The notes under the pieces: generated by a model
What the model saw: the letters and a program-made list of their open reading frames with translations, nothing else
What the model was told of the DNA's origin: nothing
Database searches by the model: none
Shown: in pieces, positions 1 to 9,491 of the stretch
How the letters are laid out: each line of letters starts with the position of its first letter
How positions within the stretch are numbered: the first letter of the stretch is position 1
Source of the DNA: Halolactibacillus halophilus
GTDB lineage: Bacteria; Bacillota; Bacilli; Bacillales; Amphibacillaceae
Reading direction: 5' to 3'
Length of the DNA: 64,000 nt
Assembly (NCBI RefSeq): GCF_900115605.1
Contig: NZ_FOXC01000002.1
Coordinates: 141,626 to 205,625 of the forward strand
Program-made: the position numbers and the translations under genes

Positions 1-942
1 ACTATGTCGTTCACGCTCTAATAATAATTTTTGTTCACCCGACTGTTTTTCAAGTGTCTCTGTGACTTCAAGTAACGTCGTTTGAAGTGCTTGTACTTCT
101 TGGTCAAGTCCATCAATCTGATGATGGACATCATCATTTTTTTGTTCCTGTTGGTCTAAGTTAAGCTGTTGTTGAACGACTTGGTCTTTAAGTCGTTCAA
201 TCTCATCAAGTTGTGCTCGCCAATCGGTATGCATCTGATCAATTTCGGTATAAAGCACCTGCTTTTCAATCGCCTCAAGCGCCTCTTTCTTTGCTAAGTA
301 GTCTTTTGCGACTGTTGCTTGTTCTAAAAGCGGTTCACGTTGTTGGTCAATTTCATGAAGAATATCTTCAACTCGGTTTAAGTTTTCTTCTGTTTCTACA
401 AGTTTAAACTCGGCTTTTTTCTTCCGTTGTTTATACTTTAATACCCCAGCTGCTTCTTCAAAGATGACCCGGCGTTCTTCAGCTTTTGAACTCAAAATTT
501 CTTCTACTTTCCCTTGACTAATAATTGAGAAAGCTTCACGTCCTAAGCCAGAGTCTAAAAATAAATCGACGATATCTTTCAGTCTGCAAGCCTCTTTATT
601 TATGTAAAATTCACTTTCACCTGAGCGATACACGCGCCGCGTCACACTTATTTCAATGTAATCAAGTGGTAAGGTCCCAGAACGGTTATCAAGCGTCAAT
701 GTCACTTCAGCCATATTAAGAGGCTTACGTGTATCACTCCCTTGAAAAATAATGTCTTCCATTTTAGTTCCACGTAAAGATTTCGCAGATTGTTCACCTA
801 GCACCCAGCGAATTGCATCGGTTACGTTACTTTTCCCGCTACCATTCGGCCCAACTACAGCGGTCACACCTGGGACAAAATCAACATGAATCTTCTCGGC
901 AAAGGATTTAAACCCAACCGATTCTAATTTTTTTAAATGCAT
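1..942 (-). CDS. smc: Chromosome segregation ATPase SMC, N-terminal part (runs off the left edge)
   Basis: SMC condenses and resolves chromosomes together with ScpA/ScpB. Only the first 314 codons are inside the window. The N-terminal ATPase head is clear: Walker A GPNGSGKS at residues 31-38, then the signature-like stretch [19 protein letters not shown], after which the sequence becomes the first coiled coil, rich in E, K, Q and L. The ATG at 942 is preceded by AAAGGTGA at a normal distance. In B. subtilis smc directly follows rnc; here a plus-strand gene lies between them, so smc probably needs its own promoter in 943-1040. The C-terminal half is beyond the window and cannot be judged. Confidence 0.97.
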   Translation of the reverse strand, partial: MHLKKLESVGFKSFAEKIHVDFVPGVTAVVGPNGSGKSNVTDAIRWVLGEQSAKSLRGTKMEDIIFQGSDTRKPLNMAEVTLTLDNRSGTLPLDYIEISVTRRVYRSGESEFYINKEACRLKDIVDLFLDSGLGREAFSIISQGKVEEILSSKAEERRVIFEEAAGVLKYKQRKKKAEFKLVETEENLNRVEDILHEIDQQREPLLEQATVAKDYLAKKEALEAIEKQVLYTEIDQMHTDWRAQLDEIERLKDQVVQQQLNLDQQEQKNDDVHHQIDGLDQEVQALQTTLLEVTETLEKQSGEQKLLLERERHS

Positions 943-1040
943 AGTGTCGTCACCTTTTCTAATTTAAACCTAAGAGTTTATATACTCCTTGTTTCTTTTT
1001 CGCCGACTTTATTTTATCATAGATTAAGGAGAGTTAGAAG

Positions 1041-1274
1041 ATGAGATATAAGGAGGGGAAACAATTGTCAACAAATCAAACACTCGCATCATTACTCGAA
1101 ACATTACAGGCTAGGTTAAATGTTGTGAATGAGGGGTTATTTAATCCGGAGGATTTTAACCCAGAAAAAATCGATGACTTAGCCGCACTCGTTCAATTTA
1201 TCAAGTCACGCTCACATTTATCTCTACAGGAAAATGAAGCCGTCATTGCAGAATTAAAAACATTGCGCAAATGA
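1041..1274 (+). CDS. DUF1128 (UPF0435, YfkK-like) small protein
   Basis: Small soluble acidic protein of unknown function. The block LNVVNEGLFNPEDF and the end AELKTLRK match the DUF1128/UPF0435 family of Bacillales (YfkK in B. subtilis). Two starts are possible: ATG at 1041 with AAGGAG 9 nt upstream (77 aa), or TTG at 1065 with a very strong AGGAGGGG (1051-1058) 6 nt upstream (69 aa). The shorter form is about the usual family length. The gene sits alone on the plus strand between rnc and smc, convergent with rnc and divergent from smc, and ends in a strong shared terminator. Family assignment is from remembered motif similarity, not a search. Confidence 0.82.
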   Translation: MRYKEGKQLSTNQTLASLLETLQARLNVVNEGLFNPEDFNPEKIDDLAALVQFIKSRSHLSLQENEAVIAELKTLRK

Positions 1275-1322
1275 AACATCGCTTGAATCTTTTTTATAAC
1301 AAAGATTCAAGCGATGTTTTTA
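1275..1322 (+). terminator. Rho-independent terminator, probably bidirectional (DUF1128 gene / rnc)
   Basis: Perfect 18-bp stem: arm 1275-1292 (AACATCGCTTGAATCTTT) pairs with 1301-1318, loop of 8 nt, followed by a T run on the plus strand. It begins right after the stop of the DUF1128 gene and ends just before the rnc stop, so it can serve both convergent genes. Confidence 0.9.
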
Positions 1323-1328
1323 CATTTT

Positions 1329-2012
1329 TTAAGACTGATGTAAGTCAAGCGCACGTTTTGCTGCGCGCTGTTCTGATTCTTTCTTCGTTCGACCTTGCCC
1401 TTTACCTGATACTTCTTGATTAATTTTTACGTGCGCGACAAATTCGCGGTCATGTGCAGGTCCATGTTCAGCAATAATTTCGTATTCAATTTCAGCATGT
1501 TTATTTTGTTGGATTAATTCTTGTAGTTGACTCTTATAATCCAGCCCATGTAAAAAGGCCCCTTCTTTAACTTTGAGATAGACATGCTGTTTTAAAAACG
1601 AAACCACAACTTCAAATCCTTGATCGAGATATAATGCCCCAATAAAAGCTTCAAATACATCCGCTAATAGTGCTGGGCGCTTTCTTCCCCCGGTACGCTC
1701 TTCCCCTTTACCAAGTAAGACGAATTTATCAAAATGCAATTCTTTTGCAAATTTCACAAGCGCCGGCTCACACACGATTGACGCTCTTAGTTTCGTCAGT
1801 TCACCTTCTGCCTTATTTGGAAACTCACGGTAGAGATACTGGGAAATCCCTAACTCTAAAACAGCATCACCTAAAAACTCAAGTCGCTCATTATCTTGAT
1901 GGATACGATTTTTATGCTCATTCACATACGATGAGTGAGTAAATGCTTGTTCAAGGATCTTCTGATCATGAAAGAAAATCTTTAACTCTTTTTGTAAATC
2001 TTTAAAATTCAT
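1329..2012 (-). CDS. rnc: Ribonuclease III
   Basis: Double-strand-specific endoribonuclease that matures rRNA and degrades structured RNA. 227 aa. The N-terminal catalytic domain shows the signature [13 protein letters not shown] (about residues 43-55) and a second acidic cluster [15 protein letters not shown]. The C-terminal third is a dsRNA-binding domain ending in [13 protein letters not shown]. The ATG at 2012 follows AAAAGGAGGTGAAGGA, an ideal ribosome binding site. A terminator lies between it and acpP, so rnc is either read through from the fab genes or has its own promoter. smc, its usual downstream neighbour, is separated by the inserted DUF1128 gene. Confidence 0.97.
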   Translation of the reverse strand: MNFKDLQKELKIFFHDQKILEQAFTHSSYVNEHKNRIHQDNERLEFLGDAVLELGISQYLYREFPNKAEGELTKLRASIVCEPALVKFAKELHFDKFVLLGKGEERTGGRKRPALLADVFEAFIGALYLDQGFEVVVSFLKQHVYLKVKEGAFLHGLDYKSQLQELIQQNKHAEIEYEIIAEHGPAHDREFVAHVKINQEVSGKGQGRTKKESEQRAAKRALDLHQS

Positions 2013-2055
2013 TCCTTCACCTCCTTTTTTCTCCCTATATTCTATCTTTAATTGT

Positions 2056-2096
2056 TGAAAAAAGCAAAGGTCTCGTTTAAAAAAACGAGACCTTTG
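2056..2096 (-). terminator. Terminator after acpP
   Basis: 14-bp stem CAAAGGTCTCGTTT (2065-2078) with its complement at 2083-2096. On the minus strand it is followed by CTTTTTTC. It lies just after the acpP stop and ends the fapR-acpP transcription unit before rnc. Confidence 0.88.
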
Positions 2097-2105
2097 TAAT
2101 ATTTT

Positions 2106-2339
2106 TTAAGCTTGACTGTCTATGTAATTCACAGCATCAGCTACTGTTTGAATTTTTTCTGCTTCTTCATCAGCAATTTCCATATCAAACTCATCTTCAA
2201 GTTCCATCACTAATTCAACAACATCTAGTGAATCTGCTTCAAGATCATCTTTGAAAGATGCTTCAAGTGTTACTTTTTCTTCTTCCACATCTAAACGGTC
2301 AACAACAATTTTCTTTACACGATCGAAAGTTTCTGCCAT
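2106..2339 (-). CDS. acpP: Acyl carrier protein
   Basis: Carries growing fatty acyl chains on a 4'-phosphopantetheine arm. 77 aa, strongly acidic. The attachment serine is Ser37 in the motif [14 protein letters not shown] four-helix ACP fold is expected from length and pattern. It is the last gene of the fapR-plsX-fabD-fabG-acpP unit, 33 nt after fabG with a good GGGGGGTGA-type binding site, and is followed directly by a terminator. Expression should follow the FapR operator upstream of fapR, although extra internal promoters cannot be excluded. Confidence 0.98.
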   Translation of the reverse strand: MAETFDRVKKIVVDRLDVEEEKVTLEASFKDDLEADSLDVVELVMELEDEFDMEIADEEAEKIQTVADAVNYIDSQA

Positions 2340-2372
2340 TTGTCATTCACCCCCCTTCAAATCAAATTAGTC

Positions 2373-3107
2373 TTACATATACATGCCGCCATCAACGGAT
2401 AATGTTTGTCCGGTAATATAGCTAGCCGCATCAGATGCTAAGAAATAAACAGCATCAGCGACTTGTTTTGGTTCCCCTAGAGCTTTAAGAGGGATTTGAT
2501 TAAGTAGTAATGTTTTTTGTTCATCCGATAACGCTTCAGTCATATCGGTCGTAATAAACCCAGGTGCCACCGCATTAACGCGAATTTGTTTGGCAGCTAA
2601 TTCTTTTGCGGCTGATTTGGTCATCCCAATCACGCCTGATTTTGCGGCAACATAATTAATCTGGCCAGGGTTTCCAGAGAGACCCACGATAGAGCTTAAG
2701 TTAATAATAGCGCCACCTTTTTGTTTCATCATTGGACGAGCAACAGCTTTCATCATGAGAAAGACACCTTTTAAATTTGTGTCAATCACTGCATCAAAGT
2801 CAGCTTCTTTCATCCGCATGAGTAAATTGTCTCGGGTGATACCTGCGTTATTAACGACAACATCAAGCTGCCCGAAAGTATCTACCGTTTTTTTAACCAT
2901 GTCTTTCACATCAGCCTCATCGGCCACGTTTGCTTGAATGACGAGCGCTTGTTGGTTTAAAGCTTCCACTTCAGCTTTAACCTTTATAGCCTTCTCTTTA
3001 TTACCATTATAATTAACAACGACATTGTAGCCATTTTTAGCGAAAGTTAGGGCGATTTCTCGACCAATTCCACGTGAAGCACCCGTAATGAGAGCCACTT
3101 TAGTCAT
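2373..3107 (-). CDS. fabG: 3-oxoacyl-[ACP] reductase FabG
   Basis: NADPH-dependent reduction of 3-oxoacyl-ACP in the elongation cycle of type II fatty acid synthesis. 244 aa short-chain dehydrogenase. Visible: the cofactor-binding TGASRGIG at residues 8-15, NNAG in the middle, catalytic Ser in NLSSIVG, the NYVAAK Tyr/Lys pair, and the C-terminal [12 protein letters not shown] typical of FabG. The start overlaps the fabD stop by 4 nt (ATGA), showing translational coupling. Length and motifs are those of an intact enzyme. Confidence 0.97.
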   Translation of the reverse strand: MTKVALITGASRGIGREIALTFAKNGYNVVVNYNGNKEKAIKVKAEVEALNQQALVIQANVADEADVKDMVKKTVDTFGQLDVVVNNAGITRDNLLMRMKEADFDAVIDTNLKGVFLMMKAVARPMMKQKGGAIINLSSIVGLSGNPGQINYVAAKSGVIGMTKSAAKELAAKQIRVNAVAPGFITTDMTEALSDEQKTLLLNQIPLKALGEPKQVADAVYFLASDAASYITGQTLSVDGGMYM

Positions 3108-4045
3108 GATTCATCCTCCTTGTACCAGTCAACGAAGGCGGTTAATGTGTCCTTATCTTCTACTTGAAACACACGCGCCCGCCGATGAATTTTTTTCACT
3201 AAGCCTGATAAGACTTTTTTAGTACCTACTTCGACAAAGGCATCAATATCACCGCGGTCTAACAAGTGACGAATACTTTCCTCGAAACGGACTTTGCTAT
3301 ATAGTTGTTCGATTAAACGCTCTTTGATCTCGCTTGGTTTTATTTCTGGTTGCGCTGTGACGTTATGAAGTAACGGTACTTCAGGCGGCAAGACAGCTAC
3401 ACCCGCTAATACTTCGCGAAACTTTTCTGCTTGTGGCTTCATAAATGATGAATGAAAGGGACCACTCACTGCTAAAGGAATCACTCGCTTAGCTCCCTTT
3501 TCTTTTAACTGTGGCGTGACCGCATCAATCGCTTCCTTATCACCTGAAATAACAATTTGACCAGGCGAATTAAGATTCGCGATTTCTACTTGATTATTCG
3601 TCGTATTTAACACTTCTTCAAGCGCATCCTCAGATAGCCCAAGAACGGCACTCATCCCACCTTTAGCTTCTGGGTCTGCTTGTTCCATCAACAATCCTCT
3701 TTGATAAACGAGCGTTGTAGCTTGTTCTAGCGTTAAACTACCACTGGCTACAAGCGCACTGTATTCGCCTAAACTATGCCCTAAAACGGCAACAGGTTCA
3801 ACACCTTCTGCTTTTAAAACGGCTGCTAACACTCCACTCGTTAAAACGAGAGCAGGTTGAGCGAATTTAGTTTCCGTTAACGCTTCAATCGGACCATCAA
3901 ACATCAACCCACGCAAATCAAATCCTAGCCATTCATTGGCTTGATCGATGGTTTGTTTCGCGTTTTGGTCATGTTGATACACACTCATGCCCATCCCTAA
4001 ATTTTGCGACCCTTGTCCTGGAAACATGAAGACAACTCGTTTCAT
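3104..4045 (-). CDS. fabD: Malonyl-CoA:ACP transacylase FabD
   Basis: Transfers malonyl from CoA to acyl carrier protein, supplying the extender unit of fatty acid synthesis. 313 aa. The N-terminal FPGQGSQ, the nucleophile motif [10 protein letters not shown] (Ser near residue 91), the FHSSFM segment with the catalytic His, and the final [14 protein letters not shown] block are all present. It overlaps plsX and fabG by 4 nt on each side, so the three genes are tightly coupled and belong to the FapR-controlled lipid unit. Confidence 0.97.
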   Translation of the reverse strand: MKRVVFMFPGQGSQNLGMGMSVYQHDQNAKQTIDQANEWLGFDLRGLMFDGPIEALTETKFAQPALVLTSGVLAAVLKAEGVEPVAVLGHSLGEYSALVASGSLTLEQATTLVYQRGLLMEQADPEAKGGMSAVLGLSEDALEEVLNTTNNQVEIANLNSPGQIVISGDKEAIDAVTPQLKEKGAKRVIPLAVSGPFHSSFMKPQAEKFREVLAGVAVLPPEVPLLHNVTAQPEIKPSEIKERLIEQLYSKVRFEESIRHLLDRGDIDAFVEVGTKKVLSGLVKKIHRRARVFQVEDKDTLTAFVDWYKEDES

Positions 4046-5046
4046 TCGCTCATCTCCACATCGTTCATTGACTGAACGGTAGCAGCAATCGTTTCACTCA
4101 CGCGGTACTCAACCATGGTCATTGTTTGTTTAATCGCACTATAAATCGCCCGGTCATTTGAAGATCCGTGCGCTTTTACAACAGGTGCTTTCAAACCAAA
4201 CAAAGCCGCACCACCATACTCAGCGTAATCAAGTTGGTCTTTCAATCCTTTTAAATCTTTCTTTAAGACAGCTGCGGCGAGCTTTGTTTTAAGCGATGAC
4301 ATAAAGGTTACTTTAAGCATTTTAAACATATTCATCGCTGTTCCCTCAACTGTCTTAAGGGCAATATTTCCACTAAAGCCATCTGTAACAACAACATCAG
4401 CCACTCCTGAGAGTAAATCACGTGCTTCGACGTTACCGACAAAGTTTATCGGGGCTTGTTTTAACAATTGAAAGGCTTCCTTGGTTAATTCTGTCCCTTT
4501 ATTATCTTCTGTACCAACATTTAATAAGCCGACGCGGGGTTGTTTGATCCCACGAACTTTCTCAGTATAAATGGATCCCATAATACCATACTGTAATAAA
4601 TGTTTTGCTTTCGCTTCTACATTCGCTCCGACATCAAGTAAGACAAAGCCTCTTTGATCGATTGTCGGTAACGTTGGACTTAGAGCTGGACGTTCAATGC
4701 CTTTAATGCGGCCGACTTGAAATAAACCAGCACTCATCAGCGCACCTGTATTACCTGCTGAAATGCAGGCATCCGCACGTTGTTCTTTCACCTCATTAGC
4801 CATTAACACTAAAGAAGCATCTTTTTTTCGTCGCACCGCTTTTACAGGCTCATCGTCGCCTGAGATGACGGTTGTCGTATGAATAATCTCAATCCGTTCC
4901 ACTGAGGTTAAATATGGTTTAATCTTTGCTTCATCACCGACTAAGATAATGGTTAAATCTTTATGGGCTTTTGTCGCTAACATCGCACCCTTCACAATCG
5001 CTTCTGGTGCATGGTCACCACCCATTGCATCTATGACAATTCGCAT
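4042..5046 (-). CDS. plsX: Phosphate acyltransferase PlsX
   Basis: Makes acyl-phosphate from acyl-ACP and phosphate, the first step of phosphatidic acid synthesis by the PlsX/PlsY route; peripheral membrane enzyme. 334 aa. The N-terminus [20 protein letters not shown] is diagnostic, followed by [12 protein letters not shown] and [14 protein letters not shown]. It starts 12 nt after fapR and overlaps fabD by 4 nt. A FapR-controlled gene in B. subtilis; the same arrangement and operator occur here. Confidence 0.97.
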   Translation of the reverse strand: MRIVIDAMGGDHAPEAIVKGAMLATKAHKDLTIILVGDEAKIKPYLTSVERIEIIHTTTVISGDDEPVKAVRRKKDASLVLMANEVKEQRADACISAGNTGALMSAGLFQVGRIKGIERPALSPTLPTIDQRGFVLLDVGANVEAKAKHLLQYGIMGSIYTEKVRGIKQPRVGLLNVGTEDNKGTELTKEAFQLLKQAPINFVGNVEARDLLSGVADVVVTDGFSGNIALKTVEGTAMNMFKMLKVTFMSSLKTKLAAAVLKKDLKGLKDQLDYAEYGGAALFGLKAPVVKAHGSSNDRAIYSAIKQTMTMVEYRVSETIAATVQSMNDVEMSE

Positions 5047-5058
5047 GAATTTTGCCTC

Positions 5059-5622
5059 CTACTGTTCCTTCTGACGATACATCGTAAAGTTCCCTTTAAA
5101 TACGGGCTCACTTTCGACAAAACTTTCGACGACGACATGTGTCCGGTTATGTTTTTCTAACGTTTCAACATGTGCTTTTGCTACTACGCGTTCACCTTGC
5201 TTTACTTGTCTGGTGAACTTTATTTCAGCCTTTTCAGTTAAGGCTAGTTCATCATCAATCACAGCCACTGCAAGTGAATTTGCTTGAGCAAATAAATGGT
5301 GCCCCCGCGCAATATCATTGCGACTAAACACATGGTCTTTTGTAATATCTAATATTGAAATCGCTCGGTTATCAAGTTCAAGGTCAATAATTTCACCAAT
5401 AACATCGTCTAGTGGAAGTGCCTTAACGGTTTCATTCCACTGATCCGTCGCGACTGACTTAATTCGCTCACGCAATTCAGGAATCGATAATTCCATTCGA
5501 TCGAGTCGAATCGTTTGAATGCTGACATTGAAAAAATCAGCTAATGCTTCATCCGTAATAAACGGGGTATCTTCAATTTTATCTTTTAATTTTTCCTGGC
5601 GAATCTTCTTTGGTAATCGCAT
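5059..5622 (-). CDS. fapR: Transcription factor FapR, malonyl-CoA-responsive repressor of lipid synthesis genes
   Basis: Represses fatty acid and phospholipid genes and is released from DNA by malonyl-CoA. 187 aa: an N-terminal DeoR-like helix-turn-helix (about residues 1-45, with [19 protein letters not shown]) and a C-terminal hotdog-fold effector domain starting around residue 70. It is the first gene of its operon and has a FapR-type operator overlapping the expected transcription start, consistent with autoregulation. The ATG at 5622 follows AGGTGGTGAAAAG. Confidence 0.96.
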   Translation of the reverse strand: MRLPKKIRQEKLKDKIEDTPFITDEALADFFNVSIQTIRLDRMELSIPELRERIKSVATDQWNETVKALPLDDVIGEIIDLELDNRAISILDITKDHVFSRNDIARGHHLFAQANSLAVAVIDDELALTEKAEIKFTRQVKQGERVVAKAHVETLEKHNRTHVVVESFVESEPVFKGNFTMYRQKEQ

Positions 5623-5656
5623 CTTTTCACCACCTATACTTCTGCCGTCTTTTCAT

Positions 5657-5707
5657 CCTATGACTAGGTACTAATAGTAATATATATGACTTTAATAGTT
5701 TTTGCAA
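5657..5707 (-). promoter_or_regulatory. fapR promoter with FapR operator
   Basis: Minus-strand -35 TTGCAA (5702-5707), 17-bp spacer, -10 TATATT (5679-5684). Immediately downstream, at 5657-5675, is the inverted-repeat-like ATTAGTACCTAGTCATAGG, which matches the FapR box as I remember it (TTAGTACCTR followed by TC). The operator would cover the transcription start. Family knowledge plus sequence; binding itself is inferred. Confidence 0.85.
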
Positions 5708-5714
5708 GCCTAAA

Positions 5715-7751
5715 TTAATCAAATCCTTGTTGATATTGCATTATAATCAAATCAATATGCCGTTTTAATGGTGCATAATCCGCATCTTTATCTAACAGCT
5801 CACTATAAATAATGTCACTCGCATCACGTCTCGCCGTCTCTAATGTTCGGTAATCTTCAACTAAATCAGCTAAGCGAAATTCAGGTAACCCACTCTGCTT
5901 TCTTCCGAAGAAATCACCTGGACCACGTAATTTCAAATCATATTCTGCCAATTCAAAACCATTGGTCGTTTCCGTCATCACACGCATCCGTTCTTTTCCA
6001 ACATCGCCTTTTGGATCAGCGATTAAAATACAATAACTCTGCGTATCACTTCTCCCTACCCGGCCACGTAATTGGTGCAGTTGTGAAAGTCCAAATCGTT
6101 CCGCATCATAAATGACCATCACCGTCGCATTTGGAACGTTGACGCCTACTTCGATCACGGTAGTCGAGACTAAAAGATCTCGCTCACCTTCAGTGAATGC
6201 TTTCATTACAGCTTCTTTTTCATCATTGGTCATCCGACCATGGAGTAAGTCTAGTGATACACGGCTGTCATAATAGACAGCTAACTGCTGGTATAAATCG
6301 ACCGCATTCTGAATATCCATCTTATCGGACTCTTCAATAAGCGGGGTAACAATATACGCTTGATGTCCTTTATTTACTTCCTTTTCGATAAAGGCTAAAA
6401 TCCGGTCTAACATATTATCCTTCACCCAAAACGTTTCAACTGGTTTTCGTCCCACTGGCATCTCGTCAATAATCGAGACGTCCATATCACCAAAACTCGT
6501 AATCGCAAGTGTCCGTGGGATCGGCGTGGCTGTCATGAATAAGACGTCTGGGTTCATGCCTTTCTCACGCAACACTTTCCGCTGGTTGACACCAAAGCGG
6601 TGCTGTTCATCAATGACAACAAATCCTAGCGCATCAAAATCAACTTCGTCTTGAATGAGCGCATGCGTTCCAATCACAACATCGACCTCACCACTGGCTA
6701 AACCTGCTAAAATCTCGCGTCGCTTTTTCCCTTTGACTGAACCTGTTAATAAGGCAATATTAAGCTTGTCTTTGAACAACTCACAAAAGCCTTGATAATG
6801 TTGTTCGGCGAGTATTTCAGTTGGCACCATTAATGCACTCTGACTACCTGCCGTATGAGTCAAATATATACCAATAGCCGCAACAATTGTTTTTCCTGAT
6901 CCAACATCACCTTGAAGTAAACGATGCATCCGGTAAGGTGAAATTAAGTCCGTTTCAATTTGTTTGAGAGCTTTTTCCTGAGCCTCTGTTAAGGTAAACG
7001 ATAGAGCCTCGATGAACTGTTGAACACTTTCATAATCCGGTTGTTTTTTATAACCAGTCGTGCGTTCACGGTCAAACTTTTTAATTGCTTGCAGTTTTAA
7101 TTGAAACAACAACAATTCATCATAGACGAGGCGACGTTTGGCTTGTTTTAAATGCTTAAAACTTTTCGGAAAATGCATCTGTTTAAGCGCATAAGCTAAA
7201 GAAATCAATTTATACTTCGTTCTGTATGTATCAGGTAAAAATTCATCGAGCTGGTCTTCTATTTGTTCAAAGGCTTGCTTGATTAGCTTTTTAAATCGTT
7301 TTGACGGTATGATTTGTCTTAATAAGTACACCGGTTCAATCGGCTCATCCGGCCCTTTCTCACCAAGGAAGTGATGCTCTGCCGTTAACTGTTGACGATA
7401 CTGATCCCACTTCCCTGTTACTGTTACTGTCTTTCCTGCTTGTAGTTGTGCTTTTAAAAAGTGCCGATTAAACATAATGACTTTGACAATGACCTCGCCG
7501 ACTTGTAGCGGAAACGTTAAGCGAGACTTTTTCTTACCAAAAAAGCTCACTAAACTATCGGCAACGATCGTGCCTTGAATCGTTGCCTTTTGTTCGTGAA
7601 CCAGTTCACTCAGTGGTAAGATTTGATGATGATCATAACGTGATGGAAAAGTATAAATCAAATCTCGCACTGTGTAGATGTGCAACTGATTAAGTTTTTC
7701 TTCTAGTGCTTCGCCCACACCCTTTATTGTCGTCACCTTTTCTTCCAACAT
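5715..7751 (-). CDS. recG: ATP-dependent DNA helicase RecG
   Basis: Branch-migrating helicase that remodels stalled replication forks and Holliday junctions. About 678 aa. An N-terminal wedge/OB domain is followed by superfamily 2 helicase motifs: Walker A QGDVGSGKT, DEQH in VVIDEQHRFGV, the TATPIPRTLA motif III, and the C-terminal QLRGRVGRS motif VI. The likely start is ATG 7751 (MLEEKVTTIKG), preceded by AAAGTGAG 9 nt upstream; a TTG at 7760 is less likely. It follows sdaAA by about 10 nt and is the last gene of the fakA-sdaA-recG run. Confidence 0.97.
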   Translation of the reverse strand: MLEEKVTTIKGVGEALEEKLNQLHIYTVRDLIYTFPSRYDHHQILPLSELVHEQKATIQGTIVADSLVSFFGKKKSRLTFPLQVGEVIVKVIMFNRHFLKAQLQAGKTVTVTGKWDQYRQQLTAEHHFLGEKGPDEPIEPVYLLRQIIPSKRFKKLIKQAFEQIEDQLDEFLPDTYRTKYKLISLAYALKQMHFPKSFKHLKQAKRRLVYDELLLFQLKLQAIKKFDRERTTGYKKQPDYESVQQFIEALSFTLTEAQEKALKQIETDLISPYRMHRLLQGDVGSGKTIVAAIGIYLTHTAGSQSALMVPTEILAEQHYQGFCELFKDKLNIALLTGSVKGKKRREILAGLASGEVDVVIGTHALIQDEVDFDALGFVVIDEQHRFGVNQRKVLREKGMNPDVLFMTATPIPRTLAITSFGDMDVSIIDEMPVGRKPVETFWVKDNMLDRILAFIEKEVNKGHQAYIVTPLIEESDKMDIQNAVDLYQQLAVYYDSRVSLDLLHGRMTNDEKEAVMKAFTEGERDLLVSTTVIEVGVNVPNATVMVIYDAERFGLSQLHQLRGRVGRSDTQSYCILIADPKGDVGKERMRVMTETTNGFELAEYDLKLRGPGDFFGRKQSGLPEFRLADLVEDYRTLETARRDASDIIYSELLDKDADYAPLKRHIDLIIMQYQQGFD

Positions 7752-7761
7752 CGCTATCAAC

Positions 7762-8643
7762 TCACTTTGTCGTTTGATTTGAGAAAATTTCTCGAGCTAG
7801 TCGTTTTCCTGTCGGTGTGGCAGCTAAACCACCTTCTGCCGTTTCTTTAAATGCTACCGGCATCCGCTGACCAACGCGATACATGGCTGAAATAACCTCA
7901 TCTGTTGGTATAACACTTTCAACACCCGCTAAGGCCATGTCGGCGGATACAATAGCTTGAGAGGCACCTAAGGCATTTCGTTTTACACACGGGACTTCGA
8001 CAAGTCCAGCTACGGGATCGCATATTAACCCTAACATATTTTTTAGTGTGATACTAAAGGCGTGCGCTGACTGCTCGGGCGTGCCACCCGCCATCTCTAC
8101 AACCGCGGCCGCCGCCATTGCCGATGCTGACCCAACTTCTGCCTGACAACCCCCTTGGGCACCAGAGATAAAGGCATTATTCGCTACCACTAATCCAAAG
8201 GCGCCAGTCGTAAATAGGAATTTTACCATATCTTCTCTCGACGCTTTCAGCCGGTCTTTGACCGCAAATAACACACCTGGCACACACCCGGCACTTCCTG
8301 CCGTTGGCGTAGCGCAAACCTTCCCCATAGCAGCATTGACTTCATTTGTTGCCACTGCTTTACTAACAGCATCAAGTAAAATCGGACCCGATAGAGGTTC
8401 ATGTTCAGTGAGGTACGCGTTTAGTTTCACCGCATCACCTCCAGTTAATCCTGTCACAGATCGCACGCCATCTAGGCCGGACTCAATCGCCTCTTCCATG
8501 ACCACAAGTTGAGCTTGCATCCGGTTAAACACGTCGTCATAACTCAATTCATATAGTGTCATCTCACGTTCAATCATAATTTCAGCAATTGATGTATCTT
8601 TCAGTTCTGCTAGTTCTATTAATTCCTTTACTGTACGAAACAT
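7762..8643 (-). CDS. sdaAA: L-serine dehydratase, iron-sulfur-dependent, alpha subunit
   Basis: Deaminates L-serine to pyruvate and ammonia with the beta subunit SdaAB, using a [4Fe-4S] cluster. 293 aa. Cysteines expected as ligands are present in KVCATPTAGSAGC, GGCQAEVG and LICDPVAGLVEVPCVKRN. The two-subunit layout (beta then alpha) matches Bacillus and differs from the single-chain enzyme of enterics. It lies 89 nt downstream of sdaAB and just before recG. Confidence 0.96.
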   Translation of the reverse strand: MFRTVKELIELAELKDTSIAEIMIEREMTLYELSYDDVFNRMQAQLVVMEEAIESGLDGVRSVTGLTGGDAVKLNAYLTEHEPLSGPILLDAVSKAVATNEVNAAMGKVCATPTAGSAGCVPGVLFAVKDRLKASREDMVKFLFTTGAFGLVVANNAFISGAQGGCQAEVGSASAMAAAAVVEMAGGTPEQSAHAFSITLKNMLGLICDPVAGLVEVPCVKRNALGASQAIVSADMALAGVESVIPTDEVISAMYRVGQRMPVAFKETAEGGLAATPTGKRLAREIFSNQTTK

Positions 8644-8732
8644 GCTATCTTCCCTTCCCTTTCATCTCTGTCTATATATCTTTCAACCCTACTAACAAAC
8701 AGTCGGACGTCCTAATAACTAGATTTTAAACC

Positions 8733-9398
8733 TTAGTCAACGACTTTAGCGAGGCGTAAAATATGTTTAGCTTCCCGTAAAGCAATCTCCACTTCAGGCT
8801 CAATATTCTGATCTAATTCAATTGTCATCAGGGCTTCTTTACCGACATCTTTACGATTCACTTCCATTCGGCCAATATTAATTTCGTACCGGGCTAAAAT
8901 CTCCGTCACGGAGGCAATGGCGCCAAAACGATCGTTATGCATAACTAAAATGGCCGGATGATTACCTGATAAGTTTAAGTTAAAGCCATTTAACTCAACG
9001 ATTTCAACTTTACCACCACCAATTGATTGACCAACCAGTTCCAAATGATCCGTTGCATTCATCACTTCAATCCTGACCGTATTGGGATGTGAAACAGCCG
9101 AATCATCCTCAATAAAATCGATATGTATCCCTTGGTTATGTGCATGCGACAAGGCATCAATGATCCTTTTATCATCTGTATTATAACCTAAAATACCCGC
9201 AATAAGTGCAACATCAGTCCCGTGTCCTTTATACGTTTTAGCAAATGAACCATACAAATGGCATTTGACGTAATGAATCTCCGCGGCGAACAAATATCTT
9301 GCCGCTCGACCGATCTTAACTGCACCTGCCGTATGCGAACTTGATGGACCTACCATGATAGGTCCTATAATATCAAAAACGGATTGAAATTTCCCCAT
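8733..9398 (-). CDS. sdaAB: L-serine dehydratase, iron-sulfur-dependent, beta subunit
   Basis: Partner of SdaAA in serine breakdown. 221 aa. The N-terminal half has the family motif GPIMVGPSSSHTAGAVKIGR (residues 12-31); the C-terminal part from about residue 148 is an ACT domain (HNDRFGAIASVTEILARYEINIGRM) expected to sense serine. Start ATG 9398 follows GAAGGGAAG. A terminator separates it from fakA upstream, so an own promoter or read-through is needed. Confidence 0.95.
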   Translation of the reverse strand: MGKFQSVFDIIGPIMVGPSSSHTAGAVKIGRAARYLFAAEIHYVKCHLYGSFAKTYKGHGTDVALIAGILGYNTDDKRIIDALSHAHNQGIHIDFIEDDSAVSHPNTVRIEVMNATDHLELVGQSIGGGKVEIVELNGFNLNLSGNHPAILVMHNDRFGAIASVTEILARYEINIGRMEVNRKDVGKEALMTIELDQNIEPEVEIALREAKHILRLAKVVD

Positions 9399-9437
9399 AT
9401 CACACGCTTCCCTTCACTTCATAAAAATCAATAATAC

Positions 9438-9478
9438 AAAGAAAAGTGTCTCGAAATTAAGATTCGAAACACTTTCTA
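9438..9478 (-). terminator. Terminator after fakA
   Basis: Arms 9443-9455 (AAAGTGTCTCGAA) and 9463-9475 with one mismatch in 13 bp; on the minus strand it is followed by TTTTCTTTG. Sits 14 nt beyond the fakA stop, before sdaAB. Confidence 0.8.
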
Positions 9479-9491
9479 TCTAAAATCATAC

